A DNA stretch of 64,000 nt, taken from contig CAVWXP010000015.1 in NCBI GenBank assembly GCA_963759175.1, positions 372,001 through 436,000 of the forward strand. Direction: 5' to 3'. Both the position numbers and the translations under genes were made by a program. Below, one piece after another: positions 1 through 7,678 of the stretch (the stretch's first letter is position 1; every line of letters begins with the position of its first letter). Under the pieces are notes generated by a model that worked only from the letters and a program-made list of their open reading frames with translations, was not told where the DNA came from and searched no databases. This stretch comes from SZUA-442 sp963759175 (GTDB taxonomy: Bacteria > Actinomycetota > Acidimicrobiia > Spongiisociales > UBA5794).

Positions 1-194
1 ATGAACTCGAAGCGGCAGGCGTGGTGGACGAATATCGGGCTCGTCCGTTCTACCAGCGCAACGACTACCTCTCCTGGATCGGGCGAGCCAAGAAGCCCGA
101 GACGCAACGCAAACGACTCCTGCAGATGCTCGATGAGCTGAAACAGGGAGGCATCTACATGGGCATGGACCACTCCGCAAGCGCCAAGGACTGA
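1..194 (+). CDS. YdeI/OmpD-associated family protein, C-terminal fragment
   Basis: The open frame enters at base 3 from the left edge and runs to TGA at 192-194, so only the last 63 residues are visible. They include a segment reading ARPFYQRNDYLSWIGRAKKP followed by a helical LDELKQGGIYMGM tail. This matches my recollection of the C-terminus of YdeI/OmpD-associated (bacteriocin-protection-like) small proteins, whose biochemical role is not established. An ATG at base 1 is in a different frame and gives only a short peptide, so it is not the start. The family call rests on the tail alone. Confidence 0.6.
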   Translation, partial: ELEAAGVVDEYRARPFYQRNDYLSWIGRAKKPETQRKRLLQMLDELKQGGIYMGMDHSASAKD

Positions 195-229
195 CCCAAA
201 CTGCAACTCCCGATCGACCACATGTGCCG

Positions 230-520
230 TCATGGACGCGACGACTGCTGGCGGCACAGGCTTTCTGCCGTGAGCCTGAGATCCCGCGAGTCGGTCACAG
301 CGAGCAGCGCTGCCTTCACGAGCCCGTCGATTGTCGCACCGCTCACCGTGAGCATGTCATCGACAACGCCCTGGGGTGGTGACACTTCTCCGTAGCAGTC
401 GTGCCACGCGAGCTCGGTGACGTCGAGCAGGTCAAGGGCGACAGGTGCCAAATCGGGGCCAAAGGTGGCGAGAAACTGGGGTGTTCGTTCCTTACGTCTC
501 TCTGCCCGTCCAACTGCCAT
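230..520 (-). CDS. conserved hypothetical protein, 96 aa
   Basis: I do not recognise a named family. The product is mostly helical and acidic, with a block reading FLATFGPDLAPVALDLLDV, then ELAWHDCYGEVSPP and a C-terminal LVKAALLAVTDSRDLRL segment. It looks like a genuine folded domain rather than an antisense artefact. No signal peptide or membrane segment is seen. I chose the ATG at 520 (MAVGRAERRK) because 14 upstream in-frame codons lack the basic-then-helical pattern; no strong ribosome binding site precedes either start. It stands alone between the YdeI-like fragment and the VOC gene. The surrounding 1 kb looks less GC-rich than the rest of the window, which may indicate accessory DNA. 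Confidence 0.55.
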   Translation of the reverse strand: MAVGRAERRKERTPQFLATFGPDLAPVALDLLDVTELAWHDCYGEVSPPQGVVDDMLTVSGATIDGLVKAALLAVTDSRDLRLTAESLCRQQSSRP

Positions 521-591
521 GCGATCATTGTGCCAAATCCGCGATGCTGGGGCCACCCACATGTGCCGATATGGGTAGGCAGAAAGTGCGT

Positions 592-987
592 CTAGGCAGG
601 TGCTTGTTGGATCACGTACGTGTTCCCATCAGGTGCGTCGAGGAAGAACCATCCATAGCCCTCCAGCGCAGGATCGTCGAACGCATCCTGTGCCCAGACC
701 ACTGCGCTCACTTCGATTCCGGCGTCTCTGACTTCTTCGTGTGCCGTTGTTAGGTCTGCGACGGTGAACGCAACCATTGCATCGACTCCCGTGGGTATCA
801 GTCGCTCATCGCTGAAGTCCGGGGCGTACACCTCAACGAAATCGAACTGACCGGTTGGCAGTTGGAGGATTGCCCAGTTTGGGTCGTCTCGCAGGACATC
901 GAGATTGAGTACATCTCGGAAGAACGCGGTCGTTGATTCAACGTTCGAGGTACGGACTCCAACGAACCCGACTCTGAGTACTTCCAT
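592..987 (-). CDS. VOC (glyoxalase/bleomycin-resistance) superfamily protein
   Basis: A 131-residue protein with the VOC pattern: a first beta-alpha-beta-beta-beta unit opening with FVGVRTSNVESTTAFFRDVL and a second ending GWFFLDAPDGNTYVIQQ, the usual C-terminal edge of the fold. Members are metal-dependent lyases, dioxygenases or drug-binding proteins; the substrate cannot be read from sequence. The classical C-terminal metal Glu is not obvious (the end reads DAPDGNTYVIQQ), so catalysis is uncertain. A clear AGGAGG lies 8 bases before the ATG at 987. It is a single gene, downstream on the same strand of the PPOX-family gene but separated by 120 bp. Confidence 0.8.
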   Translation of the reverse strand: MEVLRVGFVGVRTSNVESTTAFFRDVLNLDVLRDDPNWAILQLPTGQFDFVEVYAPDFSDERLIPTGVDAMVAFTVADLTTAHEEVRDAGIEVSAVVWAQDAFDDPALEGYGWFFLDAPDGNTYVIQQAPA

Positions 988-1107
988 GGGGTGCCTCCTA
1001 GGTCACCTGAAGCTAGCGGAACCATCAACCAGCTTCCGATGGCTCGCATATTGCCGTTATGGGCGGCCCAGGAGAGAATTGATGCCCCGGACTGCCATCT
1101 AGGGCCG

Positions 1108-1536
1108 TCAGCGCTTCAGCCTTGACCCGACAGCACCGGACTGGCGCATGTTGACCGCCCGCACCCGGGTCAGGTTGACCGTCACGACGATGCGGCGTTC
1201 ACCGGGACGGTCCCTGTCGCGCAAATCGTTGTCGTACTTCGCGCCGAGTTGATCAGCGAAGACGTAGTCGTCGTCTGGTTCCACCATGGCATCACCACGC
1301 AACTCGAGATAGCGGGCCCAATCCCCCGGGTCCTGAATATGCATAGCGACCTTCGGGTTGGCGACCATGTTCTTTGCCTTCTGCCGCGTGGCGTTGACCG
1401 ACAACTGCACGGTGCCGTCGGGTGACGCGAGGAACCACACCGTCGACAACTGCGGTCGACCGCTGGCGCCAACGGTGGCCAGCGTGGCGTACCAAGCATC
1501 CAGCAGATCGTGATGGGTCTCGGGGATCTCAGGCAT
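1108..1536 (-). CDS. pyridoxamine 5'-phosphate oxidase-fold (PPOX class) flavin/F420-type protein
   Basis: A 142-residue split-barrel protein. The segment YATLATVGASGRPQLSTVWF followed by AKNMVANPKVAMHIQDP and LRGDAMVEPDD is the typical layout of the small PPOX/FDOR enzymes that use FMN or, in actinobacteria, F420. The cofactor and substrate are not deducible here. The start at 1536 is set by a strong AAGGAGG 4 bases upstream; an upstream in-frame start at 1629 would add 31 residues of arginine-rich, non-homologous sequence and is rejected. It is transcribed away from the acetamidase gene; the 266-bp divergent spacer should hold both promoters, but I see no clear operator in it. Confidence 0.82.
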   Translation of the reverse strand: MPEIPETHHDLLDAWYATLATVGASGRPQLSTVWFLASPDGTVQLSVNATRQKAKNMVANPKVAMHIQDPGDWARYLELRGDAMVEPDDDYVFADQLGAKYDNDLRDRDRPGERRIVVTVNLTRVRAVNMRQSGAVGSRLKR

Positions 1537-1802
1537 CGAACCTCCTTTTCGGCCGTCCAAGACCCTAGCCAACCGACGGATGCGGTCCATAGCGTTCACG
1601 CGTCGGCGGCGCGACGGCCAAGACGTCACTCTGCGAACCAGCCGCGCTCATCCGTGCGAATTCGGCAAGATCCACGGCTCCCACGGGTTGAGATCACAAC
1701 CGCTATGCACGATTGGATGGGGTCGCATCTTCGCCGACGTGAGCGGCGCGGCCGATGGGGACGGACTCCTAGGCTGAGCGTTCGTAGCGAAGAGGAGCAC
1801 TG

Positions 1803-2738
1803 GTGGAGCATCACCTCGATGACACGATCACCCAGCCATTCTGGGACAACTCGGTCGAACCTCGCCTGACGGTCTCCCCTGGCGATGTCGTGACGATCGA
1901 GTGTGCTGAGCCGATTGGGCAGGTCACCCCGGAATGGACCGATGACGATTACCAGCATGCCGACCCGTCAAAGGCCCACGCCTTGACTGGGTCGATAGCT
2001 GTCGATGGTGCCGAGCCGGGAGATGCCCTCGTTGTCGAGATCCTCGACATGGCCCACAAGGGCTGGGGATGGAGCGGTCATATGCCGGGCTTCGGTCTTC
2101 TGGCTGACGACTTCGACTCCCACTACCTGCGTCATTGGACCCTGGAAGCAGGCGAGTGCATGTTCCCGATCGGAGGCGTATCCGTCCCGGTCGACCCGTT
2201 CCCAGGAGTGGTCGGTGTGGCTCTTGCCGAGCCAGGTCGACTCGACACCTTCCCTCCGAGGAGCAACGGCGGCAACATCGACACCAAAGACCTCGGTGTC
2301 GGCTCAACCGCGTGGATACCTGTTCACGTCCCCGGTGCGCTCTTCGCCATTGGGGACTGTCACGCAACTCAAGGAGACGGAGAAGTGTGCGGATCGGCGA
2401 TCGAAGCGCCAATGACCGTCACCGCCCGTTTCGGTCTCGCCAAGAACACCGACATTGCCGAAGTGCAGATTCGACGAAGCAGACCACGACACGCGGTTGA
2501 CGGTGAGTGGCATATCACCACGGCACACGGACCCGACCTCATGGAGGATGCCAAACAGGCAACCCGGTACATGATCGACTGGCTCGGAACTCACTACGAC
2601 CTCGAACCCAGCGACGCTTATCTGATCTGCAGCGTCGCAGGCAATCTGCACATCAGCGAAGTGGTCAACGCTCCCAATTGGGTCGTCTCCATGCACATGC
2701 CCCTGAGCATCTTCGACACCGCGCCACCCCATCCATAG
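1803..2738 (+). CDS. acetamidase/formamidase family protein
   Basis: A 311-residue member of the FmdA/AmdA family, which hydrolyses short-chain amides (formamide, acetamide) to the acid and ammonia in the cytoplasm. Family features visible: an N-terminal QPFWDNSVEPRLTVSPGDVV stretch, TGSIAVDGAEPGDALVVEI, the metal-site block GGNIDTKDLGVGSTAWIPV and IGDCHATQGDGEVCGSAIE. The length matches single-domain homologues. The GTG at 1803 is preceded by GAGGAG. It is monocistronic and ends 20 bp before a hairpin. Family members are often misnamed; the actual amide substrate is uncertain. Confidence 0.88.
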   Translation: MEHHLDDTITQPFWDNSVEPRLTVSPGDVVTIECAEPIGQVTPEWTDDDYQHADPSKAHALTGSIAVDGAEPGDALVVEILDMAHKGWGWSGHMPGFGLLADDFDSHYLRHWTLEAGECMFPIGGVSVPVDPFPGVVGVALAEPGRLDTFPPRSNGGNIDTKDLGVGSTAWIPVHVPGALFAIGDCHATQGDGEVCGSAIEAPMTVTARFGLAKNTDIAEVQIRRSRPRHAVDGEWHITTAHGPDLMEDAKQATRYMIDWLGTHYDLEPSDAYLICSVAGNLHISEVVNAPNWVVSMHMPLSIFDTAPPHP

Positions 2739-2756
2739 CCCGAGGCGTGGACACGC

Positions 2757-2792
2757 AGAAGCCCCGCAAACCGTTGTGGCTGCAGGGCTTCT
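2757..2792 (-). terminator. inverted repeat after tRNA-Pro, terminator-like
   Basis: AGAAGCCC at 2757-2764 pairs perfectly with GGGCTTCT at 2785-2792, with a short inner GCA/TGC continuation. It lies two bases beyond the encoded CCA end of tRNA-Pro and also 18 bp after the acetamidase stop, so it could end transcription from both sides. There is no U-tract, so intrinsic termination is inferred from position only. Confidence 0.5.
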
Positions 2793-2794
2793 CG

Positions 2795-2871
2795 TGGTCG
2801 GGCTGGCCGGATTTGAACCGGCGACCCCTGGTCCCCCAGACCAGTGCGCTGCCTGACTGCGCCACAGCCCG
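2795..2871 (-). tRNA. tRNA-Pro (anticodon GGG)
   Basis: Read on the minus strand it folds into a complete cloverleaf: acceptor CGGGCTG/CAGCCCG, D-stem GCGC/GCGC, anticodon stem CTGGT/ACCAG with the 7-base loop CTGGGGG (anticodon GGG, decoding CCC and CCU), and T-stem GCCGG/CCGGC enclosing TTCAAAT. The discriminator is A, and the CCA end is encoded in the DNA (2795-2797). Nothing is missing. Confidence 0.96.
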
Positions 2872-2908
2872 TAGCAGGTGAGGTTACCGGCCGGAATCCA
2901 CCTACCGG

Positions 2909-3070
2909 TCAGTTGAAGATCTCGATGCCGAGTTCGATGAATCGGAAGATCAAGTAGAGGGCACCGGCGGCCACGAGGATGAGGAAGCTCCACGGCCACC
3001 CCGGATCCACCTCATCGTCGGGGATGGCCACGGGGGACGCATCGTCCGGCGAGTGGGCGTCGTCGCTCAT
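2909..3070 (-). CDS. small single-pass membrane protein, 53 aa
   Basis: An acidic N-terminal half (MSDDAHSPDDASPVAIPDDE) is followed by one hydrophobic helix, SFLILVAAGALYLIFRFIEL, and a short tail ending EIFN. Its ATG overlaps the TGA of the upstream carboxyltransferase gene (ATGA at 3067-3070), so it is almost certainly translated by coupling. Actinobacterial carboxyltransferase genes are often followed by a small epsilon-subunit-like ORF; this protein instead looks like a membrane peptide, so I do not assign that role. The function is unknown. It ends 38 bp before tRNA-Pro on the same strand. Confidence 0.7.
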   Translation of the reverse strand: MSDDAHSPDDASPVAIPDDEVDPGWPWSFLILVAAGALYLIFRFIELGIEIFN

Positions 3071-4590
3071 ACCGGTGGCACGCCATGGCGCCGATCGGAG
3101 AAGCGGCGGTCCTTGTTGGCGGCAATGGCATACCGCTTGATCAACTCGTTGCGCAGGTCCTGGGGTTCCACGATCGCGTCGATGACACCCTCGGAGGCCA
3201 GACGGAGCAGGTCGACGTCCTCTTCGTACTCTGCTCGCTTCTCGGCGACGAACGCACCACGCTCAGGCTCGTCGAGGGCATCGATGGCGTTGAAGTACAC
3301 CGCGTTCACCGCGGCCTCGGGTCCCATCACGGCGATCTCGGCGCCCGGGAGAGCGATGGTGGCCTCCGGGCGCAGGCCGGGACCGGAGAAGGCGTAGAGG
3401 CCGGCTCCGTAGGCCTTGCGTACGATCACCGAGATGCGCGGGACGGTCGCCTCGGCCATGGCCGTCAGCATCTTCGCCCCATGGCGGATGATGCCCTGGG
3501 CCTCGACCTGGCTCCCGATCATGAATCCGGGCACGTCGGCCAGGAACAGCAGCGGCAGGTTGAACGCGTCGCACAGCCACATGAACCTGGCGGCCTTGTC
3601 TGCCGAGTCGACGAAGAGGACACCACCGAGGTGGGCAGGTTGGGAGGCGACGATACCGATCGGGTTGCCTTCGAGGCGGGCGAATCCGGTGATGAGCTCG
3701 CGTGCGAACCGGTCCTTGATCGGGAAGAAGCTGTCGGCATCGACGAGTCCGTCGATGAACGTGTGCATGTCGTACACGTCCTTGGGATCCTCGGGCAGGA
3801 CCGAGGCCATGTCGACGGCCGGGGACGGCTCGGTCGGTGCGTACTGATGGGGATGCACCCGGAAGCTGTCGGCAACGTAGGAGAAGTACTCCTGGGCCCA
3901 CGCAATGGCCTCCTCGTCGGACGACACCATCGCGTCGCCGACGCCCGAGACCTCGCAGTGGACACGGGCACCTCCCATGTCCTCGAGGGTGACCTCTTCC
4001 CCCACCACCATCTGGGCCATCCGCGGCGAGCCGAGGTACATCGAGGCATTGCCCTCGACCATCACCACCACGTCGCAGAACGAAGGGATGTAGGCACCAC
4101 CGGCGGCGGAGGGTCCGAACAGGCAGCAGATCTGTGGTACTCGCCCCGACAGTCGGATCTGGTTGTAGAAGATCTTCCCTGCGCCGCGGCGACCGGGGAA
4201 CAGGTCCACCTGGTCCGTGATGCGGGCGCCGGCAGAATCGACCAGGTAGAACACCGGCAGCACCTCGTCGTAGGCCGCTTCGAGTGCCCGGATCATCTTC
4301 TCGACCGTGATCCTCCCCCACGAGCCAGCCTTGACCGTCGGGTCGTTGGCGATCACCATCACGGGGCGTCCCTCGATGCGTGCGCGGCCCGTGACGACGC
4401 CGTCGGCAGCGAGGACCGGATCGTCGTTGCGTGCCAGCAAGCCGTCCTCGATGAACGACCCAGCGTCGACAAGGAGATCGATGCGGTCGCGCACGAACAG
4501 CTTGCCCTGGGTGCGGAGCTTGTCGTGGTATCGCTCAGGGCCGCCCTTGCGGGCGTGCTCGGTCGCGTGATCGATCCGTTCGCGGGTCAA
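3067..4590 (-). CDS. acyl-CoA carboxylase carboxyltransferase (beta) subunit
   Basis: A 507-residue protein with the full crotonase-like double domain of propionyl/acetyl-CoA carboxylase beta subunits, which move the carboxyl group from biotin to an acyl-CoA. Conserved features: the N-terminal SFIEDGLLA region, the oxyanion-forming FGPSAAGGAYIPSFCD block, GSPRMAQMV, and in the C-terminal half FLADVPGFMIGSQVE and RKAYGAGLYAFSGPG. The acyl-CoA specificity cannot be read. The start is TTG at 4590, which overlaps the der stop codon as TTGA with AGGAA just upstream; longer in-frame extensions read into der and are not homologous. The biotin-carrying alpha subunit is not in the window. Confidence 0.92.
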   Translation of the reverse strand: MTRERIDHATEHARKGGPERYHDKLRTQGKLFVRDRIDLLVDAGSFIEDGLLARNDDPVLAADGVVTGRARIEGRPVMVIANDPTVKAGSWGRITVEKMIRALEAAYDEVLPVFYLVDSAGARITDQVDLFPGRRGAGKIFYNQIRLSGRVPQICCLFGPSAAGGAYIPSFCDVVVMVEGNASMYLGSPRMAQMVVGEEVTLEDMGGARVHCEVSGVGDAMVSSDEEAIAWAQEYFSYVADSFRVHPHQYAPTEPSPAVDMASVLPEDPKDVYDMHTFIDGLVDADSFFPIKDRFARELITGFARLEGNPIGIVASQPAHLGGVLFVDSADKAARFMWLCDAFNLPLLFLADVPGFMIGSQVEAQGIIRHGAKMLTAMAEATVPRISVIVRKAYGAGLYAFSGPGLRPEATIALPGAEIAVMGPEAAVNAVYFNAIDALDEPERGAFVAEKRAEYEEDVDLLRLASEGVIDAIVEPQDLRNELIKRYAIAANKDRRFSDRRHGVPPV

Positions 4591-5897
4591 TGCCGGTTCC
4601 TCGTGCGGATGCGTATCGGGGTGCCGGAGAAGTCGAAGGTGTCGCGCAGGTTGTTCTCGATGAATCGAATGTAGTCGGTCCCCAGTTCCCCACCGCGGAC
4701 GAACAACACGAAGGTCGGCGGCTCGGTCTCGGCCTGCACCGCATACAGGATCTTCGGTCGGCGGCCCTTGCGCACCGGGGGCGGATGGGCTTCCTGGAGG
4801 CTCCTCACGAGCCGGTTCACCTGGGGAGCGGGTATGTGGTGCCGGCGGTGTTCGAGCACGGTTCGGATGTACTTGGGGAGTCTGTGGGTTCGTGCCCCCG
4901 TCTTGGCGGACATGCGGATGATCGGTGCCCAATCCACGAAGGCCAGTCGGTCGGCCACCGAATCCTCTGTGTGGAGACGTTGGTCCTCGTCGAGCTCGTC
5001 CCACTTGTTGAGCACGAGGATGAGGCCCGCGCCTGCCCCGACGATCTCCTCCGCGAGACGTTGCTCCTGATGGGTGGCTCCGCGTTGGCCATCGATCACG
5101 AACAACACGACATCAGCTTGACGGACGGTGTCGTGCGCGCGGAGGACCGAGTAGTAGTCGGTGTCGTCGCTGATCCTTGTTCGACGCTTGATGCCTGCGG
5201 TGTCGATCACCTCGAAGTACTCCCCGTCGATGTCGATCACCTCGTTGACGGGGTCCCTCGTCGTGCCTGGCACCTCCGAGACCAGCACCCTCTCCTCCCC
5301 GGCGAGGCGGTTGAGCAGGGTCGACTTGCCGACGTTCGGTCGACCGATGATGGCGAGGCTCGCAATCGCATCGGGGGGCGCATCGCCCTCGACATCGGTC
5401 GGCAACGCGGCAACGAGGGCATCGAGCAGGTCACCGGTGTTGCGGCCGTGGAGCGCCGACACCGGGGTGGGTGCACCGAGGCCGAGGGACCACAGGTGGG
5501 TCAGGCTGCTCTCGACGCCCGGCGAATCTGCCTTGTTCGCGACGAACAACCACGGGACACCGCTTCGCTGGAGTACCCGCGCCACACCGAGATCGTCATC
5601 CGTCACCTCTGTCGTGGCGTCGGCGACGAACAGGACGAGGTCGGCGCCGGACACTGCGATCTCGGCCTGCTCGCGGATGTCGGCGGTGAGCTGCTCGCCG
5701 GGCTTGGCTTCCCAACCGCCGGTGTCTATCACCTGGAACTCAGTCCCCGCCCACTCGGCTTCGAACAGTCGCCGGTCGCGCGTGACCCCGGCCTCCTCGT
5801 TCGTGACCGCCGCCTTCTTGCGGATGATGCGGTTCACGAGCGTCGATTTGCCGACGTTGGGTCGACCCAGGACCGCCACGATGGGAAGCCTGCTCAT
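4587..5897 (-). CDS. der: ribosome-associated GTPase Der (EngA)
   Basis: A 436-residue double GTPase that helps assemble the 50S ribosomal subunit. The first G domain begins at once (GRPNVGKS at residues 11-18, DTGG switch II, NKADS), the second has IIGRPNVGKSTLLNR, DTAGIKRR and LNKWDE, followed by the C-terminal KH-like domain ending GTPIRIRTRNRH. The ATG at 5897 with AAGGA upstream gives the canonical MSRLPIVAVLGRPN start; 39 upstream codons are rejected. It is translationally coupled to the carboxyltransferase downstream and divergent from ispH across 86 bp. Confidence 0.97.
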   Translation of the reverse strand: MSRLPIVAVLGRPNVGKSTLVNRIIRKKAAVTNEEAGVTRDRRLFEAEWAGTEFQVIDTGGWEAKPGEQLTADIREQAEIAVSGADLVLFVADATTEVTDDDLGVARVLQRSGVPWLFVANKADSPGVESSLTHLWSLGLGAPTPVSALHGRNTGDLLDALVAALPTDVEGDAPPDAIASLAIIGRPNVGKSTLLNRLAGEERVLVSEVPGTTRDPVNEVIDIDGEYFEVIDTAGIKRRTRISDDTDYYSVLRAHDTVRQADVVLFVIDGQRGATHQEQRLAEEIVGAGAGLILVLNKWDELDEDQRLHTEDSVADRLAFVDWAPIIRMSAKTGARTHRLPKYIRTVLEHRRHHIPAPQVNRLVRSLQEAHPPPVRKGRRPKILYAVQAETEPPTFVLFVRGGELGTDYIRFIENNLRDTFDFSGTPIRIRTRNRH

Positions 5898-5983
5898 ACG
5901 GAGTCCTTGGAACGGGGGTGTGGACATCGGAAGCCTACCGGGAAGTGCCGGAGCAAGGACATCGGGTCGATAACCTCCCGGCC

Positions 5984-7030
5984 ATGGCGACGAAGGTGCT
6001 GCTGGCCGAACCACGTGGATTCTGTGCCGGCGTCGAGATGGCGATCAAGGCCCTGACGTGGATGGTCAAGGTGTTCGAGGCGCCGGTCTACTGCTATCAC
6101 GAGATCGTCCACAATGCGGCGGTCGTCGACGCCTTCGAACGTGCGGGCGTGATCTTCGTCGACGACATCGAAGATGTTCCCGAGGGAAGCCCGGTGATGC
6201 TCTCGGCTCACGGGTCTGCTCCCCAGGTCGTTGCGGCCGCTCAGGATCGTGCAGCGATCATGGTGGACGCCGTGTGTCCGCTCGTGACGAAGGTCCACCA
6301 CGAGGTCCGGCGTATGTCGAAGCAGGGCTACGACATCATCTATGTGGGCCATGAGGGCCACGACGAAGCCATCGGCGCCATTGCGGAGGCACCCGTAGCC
6401 GCCCAGTTGGTGGATCCGCGGGTGGGCCTCGAGACCTTCACGCCCACCGGTTCGGGCAAGGTCGCGCTCCTCGCGCAGACCACACTCGGCCTCTACGAGT
6501 GGGAAGACGTCCTCGCCGACGCACGGACGTCGTATCCCGAGCTGTGGACGGCCCGCAAGAGCGACCTGTGCTACGCCACCACGAATCGCCAGTCGGCCAT
6601 CCAGAAGCTCGCCGAGCGCGCCGATCTGTTGCTCGTCGTCGGCTCGGAGAACAGTTCGAACACGCAGGCCCTGGTTCGTGTCGGACGCAACGCGGGAGTT
6701 CCTGCCCATCGCATCGACGGGCCCGATGCGGTCGATCCGGCTTGGCTCGAGGGTGTCGAGCTGGTCGGCGTCACGGCCGGGGCCTCCGCACCTGACCAGC
6801 GGGTCCGAGACGTCATCGCCGCCATCGACCCCACCGATGGTGTCGAGTTGGTGCGCGTCACCGATGAGGACGAGTACTTCCCGCTGCCGCCACAGCTACG
6901 GAAGTTCATGCAGGCGCTCCAGGCGCTCGTGGAGGGATCCGTGGCCTGTCGGACGCCCGGTGGCAGCGGGCCGCTGGATGAGGACCGTGAGTTCTCGGCT
7001 ACGGAAGCGCTCAGCCTGCTCGGTGTCTGA
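5984..7030 (+). CDS. ispH: 4-hydroxy-3-methylbut-2-enyl diphosphate reductase
   Basis: The last enzyme of the MEP isoprenoid pathway, a [4Fe-4S] protein making IPP and DMAPP from HMBPP. The three cluster cysteines are in place: PRGFCAGVEMAI near the N-terminus, DAVCPLVTKVH, and SDLCYATTNRQ. The substrate-contacting His residues sit in HEIVHN and AHGSAP, and VGSENSSNTQ is also conserved. At 348 residues it is near normal length. The ATG at 5984 gives the canonical start; 22 upstream codons are not conserved. It is the only plus-strand gene within a long minus-strand block and its TGA abuts the cmk stop (TGATCA). Confidence 0.97.
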   Translation: MATKVLLAEPRGFCAGVEMAIKALTWMVKVFEAPVYCYHEIVHNAAVVDAFERAGVIFVDDIEDVPEGSPVMLSAHGSAPQVVAAAQDRAAIMVDAVCPLVTKVHHEVRRMSKQGYDIIYVGHEGHDEAIGAIAEAPVAAQLVDPRVGLETFTPTGSGKVALLAQTTLGLYEWEDVLADARTSYPELWTARKSDLCYATTNRQSAIQKLAERADLLLVVGSENSSNTQALVRVGRNAGVPAHRIDGPDAVDPAWLEGVELVGVTAGASAPDQRVRDVIAAIDPTDGVELVRVTDEDEYFPLPPQLRKFMQALQALVEGSVACRTPGGSGPLDEDREFSATEALSLLGV

Positions 7031-7678
7031 TCAGTCGGCTGTCGGTCGCGGCACCAGAGCGACGACGGCATCGATGACGTCGGCAATGGTTGCGTCGCTC
7101 GTGTCGATGATGAGGGCATCATCAGCCGGCCGCATCGGGGACGTCGCACGGGATGCGTCCGCTTCGTCCCTGGCGCGCAGCGCATCGGCGATCGACTGTA
7201 CGGAGGATCCGGCTGCTTCGGCATCGCCGGCCCGGCGAGCCGCACGGATCTCGGGCCGTGCGGTCAGGAACACCTTGACCATCGCATCCGGGAACACGAC
7301 GGTGCCGATGTCCCTGCCCTCCACCACGGCCGAACCGCCATGCAGTTCCACCCATCGACGCTGGAGGTCGACGATCTGGTGGCGCACGCGTGGGTGCGCG
7401 GACACCTCGCTCACCGTGGCGGTGACGTCCGGCGAACGCACATCGACGGAGACATCTTCACCATCGAGCAGGATCGTCCGGTGCTCATAGCCGACACCAT
7501 CGACCACCTCGAGGATGGCCTCCTCGTCACCTGGTCCGATGCCCGCCCGCAGGACGGCGAGCGTTGCCGCCCGATAGGTCGCACCCGTATCGAGGTACGG
7601 GAGCGAGAGCATGTCGGCCACGGCACGGGCGACGGTGCTCTTGCCCACTCCCCCTGGTCCGTCGATCGCTATGACCAC
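7031..7678 (-). CDS. cmk: cytidylate kinase
   Basis: Phosphorylates CMP and dCMP with ATP. The 215-residue product starts VVIAIDGPGGVGKSTVARAV, the P-loop, followed by LDTGATYRA, the NMP-binding region with VEGRDIGTVVFPDA, and a lid segment RAARRAGDAEAAG. The GTG start at 7678 is chosen because GGAGGA lies just upstream and it puts the P-loop at the N-terminus; it overlaps the aroA stop by 10 bp. Codons further upstream are not conserved. The arrangement after aroA and rluB is the actinobacterial one. Confidence 0.95.
   Translation of the reverse strand: MVIAIDGPGGVGKSTVARAVADMLSLPYLDTGATYRAATLAVLRAGIGPGDEEAILEVVDGVGYEHRTILLDGEDVSVDVRSPDVTATVSEVSAHPRVRHQIVDLQRRWVELHGGSAVVEGRDIGTVVFPDAMVKVFLTARPEIRAARRAGDAEAAGSSVQSIADALRARDEADASRATSPMRPADDALIIDTSDATIADVIDAVVALVPRPTAD

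Noticed and set aside
1537..1802. Possible tRNA or riboswitch in the divergent spacer
   Set aside because: A GTTGAGATCACAACC segment resembles a T-arm, but no acceptor, D or anticodon stems can be drawn around it.
3085..4674. Long plus-strand open frame opposite the carboxyltransferase gene, and similar ones opposite der, pyrG and the DUF389 gene
   Set aside because: High GC third positions keep antisense frames open; the products have no recognisable motifs and the opposite strand encodes clear proteins.
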